A stretch of 5,020 nucleotides of DNA from an uncultured Planctomycetaceae bacterium (GTDB lineage Bacteria > Planctomycetota > Planctomycetia > Pirellulales > Lacipirellulaceae). The DNA is taken from contig CALMBE010000179.1 in assembly GCA_937860165.1 (NCBI GenBank), positions 1-5,020 on the forward strand, given 5' to 3'. Below the pieces are notes generated by a model, which was given only the letters and a program-made list of their open reading frames with translations, searched no databases and was not told where the DNA came from. A program made the position numbers and the translations under genes. Shown in pieces: positions 1-4,868 of this stretch. The stretch's first letter is position 1, and each line of letters opens with the position of its first letter.

Positions 1-8
1 AAGCTGAA

Positions 9-21
9 ACGCCGTTGGCGT
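9..21. repeat. Short inverted repeat at window edge
   Basis: The sequence ACGCC, a GTT spacer and GGCGT form a 5-bp hairpin about 30 bp past the stop of the minus-strand gene. It has no T-run on either strand, so it is not a convincing terminator. It may be the edge of a dispersed repeat or of a gene cut off by the window, but too little is visible to decide. Confidence 0.3.
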
Positions 22-50
22 AGTCTACGGAAGTTATTTTTGAGTCACCC

Positions 51-299
51 CTAAGAACAATTAAATCCCAAGCCATTCGGCTCTTCAGCAGACCGAATCT
101 GGAGACATGCATCTGAGTCGTAATTCTCAAGACTCAAGACGGCGGATTCAACCTCGGACCAGTTACTGGTGCCTAGCAAGATTTGGGGTGCAATGCGTTC
201 GCGGACCACGATTTCCACAGGCTTTCCAAGGAGAGGCAGGAGTTGTGGCAGATAAAGTGTGTCGCTATCCAACATAGTTTCAATGCGGATCGTATCCAT
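51..299 (-). CDS. Small antitoxin-like hypothetical protein, orphan
   Basis: This is an 82-residue protein. It begins MDTIRIETMLDSDTLYLPQL and continues with a GKPVEIVVRE strand near residues 25-34. A short beta-rich N-terminus followed by a helical tail (NWSEVESAVLSLENYDSDA, about residues 46-64) resembles small planctomycete proteins that often sit upstream of PIN-domain toxins and are annotated as antitoxins. That family link is from memory of its style, not from a search. In such relatives I expect the tail after the YDxDA segment to stay polar and charged; here it ends in GLGFNCS, so the C-terminus may be truncated or diverged. No toxin gene starts in the 50 bp left before the window edge. 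An extended -10 promoter lies about 39 bp upstream, and a weak GGGG Shine-Dalgarno precedes the ATG. It is transcribed divergently from the feo operon. A DNA-binding or toxin-neutralising role is inference. Confidence 0.5.
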   Translation of the reverse strand: MDTIRIETMLDSDTLYLPQLLPLLGKPVEIVVRERIAPQILLGTSNWSEVESAVLSLENYDSDACLQIRSAEEPNGLGFNCS

Positions 300-337
300 T
301 GCAGAACCCCAGGCAAAAGTGACCTATCGACAACCGG

Positions 338-346
338 ATTATAACA
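338..346 (-). promoter_or_regulatory. Extended -10 promoter for the antitoxin-like gene
   Basis: Read on the minus strand, this stretch is TGTTATAAT: a perfect TATAAT preceded by the TGn of an extended -10 element. No good -35 hexamer is seen at 16-18 bp, which is typical of extended -10 promoters. The predicted transcription start is near 331, giving a leader of about 32 nt before the ATG at 299. Confidence 0.45.
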
Positions 347-360
347 TACCCCATGAGAGT

Positions 361-420
361 TTTGTACTTCTGCAAATCCTACTGGGTTGGTGCGTACACC
401 TGCGTAGGTCCATTTGTACT
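361..420. repeat. Direct repeats in the divergent intergenic region
   Basis: TTTGTACT occurs at 361-368 and again at 413-420. Between them TGCGTA occurs at 391-396 and 401-406, spaced 10 bp, about one helical turn. The inner pair also sits in two overlapping small hairpins (GGTG/CACC at 389-400 and ACCT/AGGT at 398-409). This could be a regulator-binding site upstream of the feo promoter, or chance. No known box was recognised. Confidence 0.3.
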
Positions 421-457
421 CGATAAAAACTCGGATTGGCTGCTGACCCAAGAGCAG

Positions 458-486
458 TTGCCATCCATCTGAGACTAGGCTAGAAT
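458..486 (+). promoter_or_regulatory. Predicted sigma70-type promoter of the feo operon
   Basis: The -35 element TTGCCA (458-463) matches TTGACA at 5 of 6 positions. It is followed by an exact 17-bp spacer and the -10 element TAGAAT (481-486), which matches TATAAT at 5 of 6. The predicted transcription start is near 493, leaving a leader of about 40 nt before the feoA ATG at 533. This is the best-spaced pair I found in the 233-bp divergent region. Confidence 0.55.
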
Positions 487-515
487 CGAGACTTCGATAT
501 TGATACGCAGTCTCA
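470..515. promoter_or_regulatory. Putative operator cluster over the feo promoter
   Basis: Several short symmetric elements lie on the -10 and start region. TGAGACT (470-476) is mirrored by AGTCTCA (509-515). CTAG-G-CTAG spans 475-483. ATCGA-GACT-TCGAT spans 485-498. The hexamer GAGACT thus occurs at 471-476, 488-493 and, inverted, 509-514. Binding here would block RNA polymerase, as expected for an iron-dependent repressor of Fe(II) uptake. The sites do not match a classic Fur box, so the regulator is unknown. Confidence 0.4.
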
Positions 516-532
516 ATTCAGGCAAACCCTCC

Positions 533-799
533 ATGTCAGTTGTTGAAAACCCCGAGGATTTGATTCCCCTTTCGATTTTGCAGCCTGGCCGACACGCCGA
601 AGTGTGTACGGTTAGTGGTGCCCCCGAGCTGGTTCGTCGGTTAGCAGAACTCGGAATTCGCGTCGGAACCTTTTTGGAAATGATTTCACCGGGCAAGACC
701 TGCATTCTGCGCGTTGCTGAAAGCAAGCTCTGCCTACGGGGGGATGAATTGCTTCAGGTGTTGGTCGCCCCCTTAGCTTTGTCGAGGCAGCTAGGATGA
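533..799 (+). CDS. FeoA-type ferrous iron transport protein, first copy
   Basis: This 88-residue protein has the small SH3-like beta-barrel layout of FeoA: a leading PLSILQPGRHAEV strand, the LVRRLAELGIRVGTFLEM helix-turn segment, and a C-terminal ILRVAESKLCLRGDELLQVLV strand pair. FeoA is a small cytosolic partner thought to act on FeoB during Fe(II) import, by a mechanism not fully settled. It is the more divergent of the two FeoA copies here: the usual VRGYxLSLRRSEA stretch reads VAESKLCLRGDEL. I chose the ATG at 533. An in-frame TTG at 500 would add 11 residues but would lie only about 7 nt after the predicted transcription start and adds no conserved sequence. The Shine-Dalgarno is weak (AGG, 10 nt upstream). 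Its stop overlaps the start of the second feoA by ATGA. It may have specialised from the second copy or serve a different partner. Confidence 0.85.
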   Translation: MSVVENPEDLIPLSILQPGRHAEVCTVSGAPELVRRLAELGIRVGTFLEMISPGKTCILRVAESKLCLRGDELLQVLVAPLALSRQLG

Positions 800-1020
800 T
801 TTCCTTGGAGACACTCAGCGTGGGACAGACTGCTAAAGTATTGCGTTTCGCCGGGGGGGGAGATATTACCCAAAGACTCTTGGAGATGGGTGTCACTCCG
901 GGGGTCGATATCCGGTTAGTAGGATCGGCACCCCTAGGAGATCCCCTAGAATTTGAAGTGCGGGGCTATCGACTGTGCTTGCGTCGCAGTGAGGCCAAGA
1001 AGATCGAAATTCAAACATGA
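796..1020 (+). CDS. FeoA ferrous iron transport protein, second copy
   Basis: This is a 74-residue canonical FeoA. It has the N-terminal LETLSVGQTAKVLRFAGGGD strand and turn (about residues 4-23), the RLLEMGVTPGVDIRLVG helix-to-strand core (27-43), and the signature LGDPLEFEV and RGYRLCLRRSEAKKIEI motifs near the C-terminus. The fold is the SH3-like domain that works with FeoB at the cytosolic face of the inner membrane. A GAGG Shine-Dalgarno at 784-787 sits 8 nt before the ATG. The gene overlaps its neighbours on both sides by ATGA, which points to translational coupling across feoA-feoA-feoB. Being nearest to feoB and closest to the family consensus, it is the likelier direct FeoB partner. 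That is an inference. Confidence 0.95.
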   Translation: MISLETLSVGQTAKVLRFAGGGDITQRLLEMGVTPGVDIRLVGSAPLGDPLEFEVRGYRLCLRRSEAKKIEIQT

Positions 1021-3257
1021 AGTCTTCGACCATTCGTGTCGCGTTGGTCGGCAACCCCAACACCGGAAAATCTACCCTCTTCAACGACCTTGCTGGCCTG
1101 CATCAACGGGTCGGAAACTATCCGGGTGTCACGGTCGAGAAAAAGACGGGACACTATCAACACGCTGGATTCACATTTGAAGTCATCGACTTGCCGGGCA
1201 CCTACAGTCTGGCCCCCAGATCCCCCGACGAGATGGTAGCGGTGGATGTACTCTTGGGTCGTCGCGCGGGCGAGTCTGCGCCTGATATCGTGTTGTTAAT
1301 CGTCGATGCTACCAATTTGCAACGCAATTTTTATCTCGTCAGCCAAGTCCTCTCGTGTGGCTTGCCAACGGTCGTCGCCTTGAATATGGTTGACATCGCT
1401 CAGGAACGTGGAATTGAAATCGATGTGAAGAAACTTGCCGCAAAGCTCGGCACGCCAGTCGTGGCGATCCAAGCCAATCGGGGCCAAGGTATTCCCGAAC
1501 TCAAGGCAGCCCTGCTATCAGCGTCGCAATCGACTCCCGCAAAATCAGAGAATCCGTTTCCCGCGGAATTCATCGATCAGGCATTGGGATTGAGTTCGCG
1601 CCTCGATTCAAACCTCAAACTCCCACTGCCCCTTTTCTTGGTGGAACGTTTAATTCTTGACGGCAATGGATACTTGGAAGATCAACTACTTCCAATCAAC
1701 GCACACGCTGAACGAGAGTACTTGCAATCGGTCCGCCAAAGTCTCTCCCAACATGGTTTCCCAATTCCTGCTGGCGAGGCGATGGCCCGATATGCCTGGG
1801 TAGGCCGCACGCTGGAGGATGTGGTTCGAACTCCCACGGAGCGCCGCCTAACGCTCAGTGACCGAATCGATGCCGTGCTAGTCCATAAATTGTGGGGTAC
1901 CCTAGTGCTTCTGGCGGTCATGGCCCTATTGTTTTCATCTATTTTTCAATTCGCCGAACCAGCCATGAGTTGGGTCGATAGTGGCGTGGGTTGGATTGCC
2001 GATGTCGTCGGAAGTCAGCTAGCCCCCGGAGCCCTCAGATCGCTCCTGGTCGACGGCGTAATCGGCGGGGTCGGAGCCGTTGTCATATTTCTACCTCAAA
2101 TCTTGATTCTGTTTGCCTTCATCGCTTTTCTGGAAGACAGTGGCTACATGGCCCGTGCGGCGTATTTGATGGACCGACTCATGGCAGGTGTTGGCTTGAG
2201 TGGTCGCTCGTTTATCCCGCTCTTGTCGTCGTTTGCCTGCGCGGTGCCTGGGATTATGTCCGCTCGGGTGATCGAGAACTATCGAGACCGACTCGTGACG
2301 ATGCTGATCGCACCACTGATGAGTTGTTCGGCGCGGTTGCCGGTGTATGTCATCCTGATTAGTGCTTTTGTCCCTTCGCATCACTACCTGGGTGGAATCG
2401 TGGGACTGCAAGGCTTGACCTTGTTGGCGATGTATCTGGTGGGAATCTTCGCGGCAGTGGGAGTCGCATGGGTTTTGAAACGCACCTTGCTACGCGGCGA
2501 GACCCCCTCCTTCGTGATGGAACTCCCGAGCTACAAAATGCCTTCCCTGCGAACCGTGCTGTTTCGCATGGCCGAACGGGGCTGGGACTTCTTGTACTGT
2601 GCAGGAACCTTGATTTTCTCCATCACGATTATCGTTTGGGCCTTGGCCTATTACCCTAGGAGTGACTCGCTGGTAGCCGAGACCATCGCCGGGCAGCGGG
2701 AACAGCTTGCAGCCGAGATCGCAGCTGCCGCTCCCGATTCGTCTGCTCGGAACTCACTCCTGAACAAGCTCGAAGAATTCGATCAACAGGCCAATCTTAC
2801 TCAACTCGAAGGCAGTTTGCACCAACAATACAGCTTTTTGGGTCGTGCCGGGCGGCTGATTGAACCGGTCGTGCGACCACTGGGTTGGGATTGGCGGATC
2901 GGTTGTGCCGTCATCGCTTCGTTTCCTGCCCGGGAAGTGGTGATGGGAGTGTTGGGGGTGATTTATAATCTGGGAACCGATTGGGACGTGAGCGTCGAGA
3001 GTGACCAATCGCAGCTGCGGGACCGCTTGAAGTCAGCCCGCTGGGACAACTCGGGTGAAAAAGTGTACAATTTGCCAGTCGCATTGTCGCTGATGGTTTT
3101 CTTCGCTCTATGTGCCCAATGTGCCGCCACGTTGTCGGTCATTCGCCGAGAAACCAACACTTGGCGGTGGCCCCTATTTACGTTTGCTTACATGACAGGG
3201 CTGGCCTATGTAGCCGCGCTGTTAACCTACCAAGTTGCCAGTCGGATTTGGGTGTAA
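1017..3257 (+). CDS. feoB: FeoB GTP-gated ferrous iron permease
   Basis: This is the inner-membrane Fe(II) transporter, 746 residues, near the usual FeoB length. The N-terminal G domain shows G1 GNPNTGKS (12-19), with N15 at the position that coordinates K+ in related GTPases, the switch I region NYPGVTVE (34-41), G3 DLPG (58-61) and G4 NMVD (123-126). A helical GDI-type spacer follows (about 170-285). The membrane part begins near residue 294. Gate 1 has SSFACAVPGIM (404-414, C408) and MSCSARLP (435-442, C437). The 29-residue spacing between these cysteines equals that between C403 and C432 of E. coli FeoB. Gate 2 has ASFPAREVVMG (634-644), and a third Cys region reads CAQC (699-702). The linker MELPSYKMPSL precedes the helix at about 524-545. 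A long polar, probably helical loop at about 547-610 separates this helix from gate 2. The class resembles FeoB proteins with LGxDWRIG and RRETxxWRWPLF motifs. The start overlaps the feoA stop by ATGA. Confidence 0.98.
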   Translation: MKSSTIRVALVGNPNTGKSTLFNDLAGLHQRVGNYPGVTVEKKTGHYQHAGFTFEVIDLPGTYSLAPRSPDEMVAVDVLLGRRAGESAPDIVLLIVDATNLQRNFYLVSQVLSCGLPTVVALNMVDIAQERGIEIDVKKLAAKLGTPVVAIQANRGQGIPELKAALLSASQSTPAKSENPFPAEFIDQALGLSSRLDSNLKLPLPLFLVERLILDGNGYLEDQLLPINAHAEREYLQSVRQSLSQHGFPIPAGEAMARYAWVGRTLEDVVRTPTERRLTLSDRIDAVLVHKLWGTLVLLAVMALLFSSIFQFAEPAMSWVDSGVGWIADVVGSQLAPGALRSLLVDGVIGGVGAVVIFLPQILILFAFIAFLEDSGYMARAAYLMDRLMAGVGLSGRSFIPLLSSFACAVPGIMSARVIENYRDRLVTMLIAPLMSCSARLPVYVILISAFVPSHHYLGGIVGLQGLTLLAMYLVGIFAAVGVAWVLKRTLLRGETPSFVMELPSYKMPSLRTVLFRMAERGWDFLYCAGTLIFSITIIVWALAYYPRSDSLVAETIAGQREQLAAEIAAAAPDSSARNSLLNKLEEFDQQANLTQLEGSLHQQYSFLGRAGRLIEPVVRPLGWDWRIGCAVIASFPAREVVMGVLGVIYNLGTDWDVSVESDQSQLRDRLKSARWDNSGEKVYNLPVALSLMVFFALCAQCAATLSVIRRETNTWRWPLFTFAYMTGLAYVAALLTYQVASRIWV

Positions 3258-3259
3258 CG

Positions 3260-3436
3260 ATGCAAGATATTTTGGTTATCTTGATTGTCTTTTGTGCGGC
3301 ACTGCACTTGTGCCGAGTTTCGTGGCTGCGAGTTTTCAAGAAATCTCCTGCGGGCTGTGGAACGTGCGGCAATTGTCCTGCTGGAGGAACCGAGCTAGTA
3401 CAAATCGAATCGCTTCCCTCCCCTGCCAACAAATAG
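3260..3436 (+). CDS. FeoB-associated Cys-rich membrane protein
   Basis: This 58-residue protein starts 2 bp after the feoB stop. It has one predicted membrane helix (about residues 4-22, with C12 and C18 inside or at its edge), a basic segment (WLRVFKK), then a tight CGTCGNC cluster (C33, C36, C39) and a polar tail. This matches the layout of the small FeoB-associated Cys-rich proteins found at the end of many feo operons, whose exact job is not established. The basic stretch after the helix suggests the Cys cluster faces the cytosol by the positive-inside rule, where it could bind or relay Fe(II) leaving FeoB. No homology to the E. coli FeoC winged helix is visible. The close spacing indicates co-transcription and probably coupled translation with feoB. 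Confidence 0.85.
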   Translation: MQDILVILIVFCAALHLCRVSWLRVFKKSPAGCGTCGNCPAGGTELVQIESLPSPANK

Positions 3437-3444
3437 CGATTCAA

Positions 3445-3488
3445 TCCCTCTCCCCTTTTCGGCTTCCCCCCTTTCTTCTCTCCCTTTC
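3445..3488 (+). promoter_or_regulatory. Pyrimidine tract directly before mutY
   Basis: Of 44 consecutive bases, 42 are C or T; the only purines are GG at 3461-3462. It fills almost all of the 52-bp gap between the Cys-rich gene and mutY and runs right up to the ATG. It leaves mutY with no Shine-Dalgarno. A C-rich, G-poor transcript like this could be loaded by Rho factor, giving termination after the feo genes, or could serve as a ribosomal protein S1 site. No hairpin terminator is present. Confidence 0.45.
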
Positions 3489-4589
3489 ATGGCGACAGAT
3501 TGCTCCCAACCCGCGCTCGACTCGAAATGGAAACAGGGTTTTCGACGGAAACTCCTCGCCTGGTTCGCTAAGCATGAACGTGATCTTCCGTGGCGAAAAT
3601 CACGCGATCCCTACCGTGTGTGGGTGAGCGAAATCATGCTTCAACAGACCCAAGTAGAAACCGTTATTCCTTACTTTGAACGATTCGTAAAGATTTATCC
3701 GACGGTCGAGAAATTGGCGGCGGCAGAGGAATCCGAAGTTCTAAGGCTGTGGGAGGGATTGGGCTACTACCGCCGAGCCCGAAGTTTACATGCCGCCGCC
3801 AGGCGAATCGTTACCGAGCACGATGGCAAATTCCCACGAAACGTTGCGAAGCTGAAAGATTTGCCGGGAATCGGTCGCTATACTGCAGGCGCGATTGCAT
3901 CGATCGCCTTCAACCAGCGAGTTCCCATTCTGGAAGCGAACACTATCCGACTTTTGGCACGCTTGCTGGCCTATCCAGACGACACCAGCAAATCCACAGG
4001 CCAGCGAATCCTCTGGGCCACTGCCGAGGAGCTCTTACCCAGCACTGAGATTTCTAGCTTCAATCAAGCCCTGATGGAACTAGGTTCGCTTGTCTGTACT
4101 CCCCTGAACCCCCTTTGCGATAAATGCCCTGTCGCACGACATTGCCATGCCTTTCTAGCTGGGCTACAGCACAAAATTCCCGCCAGCCCGTCCAAGGTGA
4201 AGTCGACTCCTTTGCGTGAGGCTGCCATTGTGGTCAGAAAGAAGAATCATGTCCTGTTGCGACAATGTGACCAAGGAGAACGCTGGGCCGGGTTGTGGGA
4301 CTTTGTGCGTTTTGAAATCTCCTCTAGTGAACCGCGACTGTTACAGCGAGAACTCAAGCAAAAAACCCGAGAATTGTCGGGGGTCTCGATCGGATCCGCT
4401 TCACCAATCACCACGATCAAACACAGCGTTACGCGGTATCGGATCACCTTGGACGGTTACCAGACAGACTATGTGAGTGGCACCATCAACCAAACCGGGG
4501 CGCTACAGCGCTGGGTCTCAATCAAGAAGTTGTCAGAATATCCCTTGAGCTCAACCGGTCGAAAGTTGGCAAAGCTGATCTCGTGCTAG
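3489..4589 (+). CDS. mutY: MutY adenine DNA glycosylase with variant active site
   Basis: This base-excision repair enzyme removes adenine mispaired with 8-oxoguanine. Its 366 residues match the family length. The N-terminal catalytic domain has LPWRKSRDPYRVWVSEIMLQ with catalytic E48 (E. coli E37), and the GLGYYRRARSL segment (90-100). The helix-hairpin-helix LPGIGRYTAGAIAS (125-138) has Y131 where Geobacillus MutY has its active-site Tyr. The [4Fe-4S] ligands C203, C210, C213 and C219 keep the exact C-x6-C-x2-C-x5-C spacing. The NUDIX-like C-terminal domain (about 240-366) has WAGLWDF. Two oddities stand out. The catalytic Asp (E. coli D138) is Glu here (E149, in ILEANTIR). The FSH loop that reads 8-oxoG is VTR (314-316, within HSVTRYRI). 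The frame is intact and codon use looks normal, so this is not a pseudogene. It lies 52 bp after the feo operon on the same strand, and read-through transcription is possible. The ATG at 3489 is the only start that keeps the N-terminal region. Confidence 0.96.
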   Translation: MATDCSQPALDSKWKQGFRRKLLAWFAKHERDLPWRKSRDPYRVWVSEIMLQQTQVETVIPYFERFVKIYPTVEKLAAAEESEVLRLWEGLGYYRRARSLHAAARRIVTEHDGKFPRNVAKLKDLPGIGRYTAGAIASIAFNQRVPILEANTIRLLARLLAYPDDTSKSTGQRILWATAEELLPSTEISSFNQALMELGSLVCTPLNPLCDKCPVARHCHAFLAGLQHKIPASPSKVKSTPLREAAIVVRKKNHVLLRQCDQGERWAGLWDFVRFEISSSEPRLLQRELKQKTRELSGVSIGSASPITTIKHSVTRYRITLDGYQTDYVSGTINQTGALQRWVSIKKLSEYPLSSTGRKLAKLISC

Positions 4590-4634
4590 GTCTAGAGCAT
4601 GGCTCAGGAATAACTTCCCCATTTCAGAATAAAC

Positions 4635-4658
4635 CGCAGAGTCGCGGAGACGCAGAGG
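4635..4658. repeat. 8-bp-period degenerate tandem repeat
   Basis: Three consecutive octamers read CGCAGAGT, CGCGGAGA and CGCAGAGG. The preceding AAAC and the following AGAAGG fit a dispersed intergenic repeat of the style ACCGCAGAG-n-CGCAGAG that I recall from many environmental bacterial genomes. That link is from memory and was not checked. Confidence 0.6.
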
Positions 4659-4679
4659 AGAAGGGTGTAAGAAGAAGGG

Positions 4680-4700
4680 CTGTTAGCTGTTAGTCGTTAG
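4680..4700. repeat. 7-bp-period tandem repeat, CTGTTAG type
   Basis: Three adjacent heptamers read CTGTTAG, CTGTTAG and TCGTTAG. It is non-coding and resembles the short heptanucleotide repeats scattered between genes in some cyanobacteria and planctomycetes. Confidence 0.6.
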
Positions 4701-4752
4701 TAATTCACTGTCCTATTGTCTTACAGTCACACAGTCTCAACTGCAGGACTGG

Positions 4753-4795
4753 ATTCCCGCCCCCGCCTCCGCGAGGGCAAGCTCTGCGCGGGAAT
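4753..4795. repeat. Large inverted repeat ATTCCCGC/GCGGGAAT
   Basis: Perfect 8-bp arms lie at 4753-4760 and 4788-4795, with a 27-bp interior that itself holds a small hairpin (CCTC at 4766-4769 with GAGG at 4773-4776). Flanking GG before and GACGG after complete a GGATTCCCGC...GCGGGAATGACGG unit, a common dispersed palindromic repeat. Its arms are like the Neisseria dRS3 element (ATTCCC-n8-GGGAAT), but the interior is longer. No T-run follows, so it is not a typical terminator. Confidence 0.65.
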
Positions 4796-4813
4796 GACGG
4801 ACTTATTACCCAA

Positions 4814-4841
4814 CCACTTGCCACTAGCCACCCACCACCAG
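4814..4841. repeat. 7-bp-period tandem repeat, CCACTAG type
   Basis: Four adjacent heptamers read CCACTTG, CCACTAG, CCACCCA and CCACCAG, with CCA fixed and the rest drifting. It lies on the far side of the large inverted repeat from the CTGTTAG array and shares its 7-bp period. Confidence 0.5.
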
Positions 4842-4868
4842 CTGACGTTAGCAAAGCGCGACCGTTTC

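Larger units (their letters stand above)
4590..4868. other. Convergent intergenic repeat island, no gene
   Basis: These 279 bp between the stops of mutY and the minus-strand oxidoreductase gene hold no coding region I can support. The first 40 bp are unremarkable. From about 4631 to 4850 the sequence is a succession of degenerate short repeats and inverted repeats, listed separately. No T-run terminator was found for either convergent gene. Confidence 0.6.

Noticed and set aside
500..532. TTG start extending the first feoA by 11 residues
   Set aside because: It would lie about 7 nt from the predicted transcription start, has no Shine-Dalgarno, and the added residues show no FeoA features. 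The ATG at 533 is better.
2091..2411. Minus-strand 106-residue open frame inside feoB
   Set aside because: It is His/Arg/Gln-rich low-quality sequence lying wholly opposite conserved FeoB gate 1 coding sequence, as expected for a shadow frame.
3930..3938. Sequencing error or decay explaining the MutY Asp-to-Glu change
   Set aside because: The flanking residues ILEANT differ from the E. coli consensus at several positions in a coherent way, and the whole frame is intact, so a lineage variant is likelier than an error.
4753..4795. Rho-independent terminator for mutY or the oxidoreductase gene
   Set aside because: The stem is strong but no T-run follows on either strand, and it sits over 160 bp from the mutY stop.
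4680..4841. Possible CRISPR array
   Set aside because: The repeat units are 7 bp, directly adjacent, and degenerate; there are no 23-45 bp repeats with unique spacers and no cas gene.
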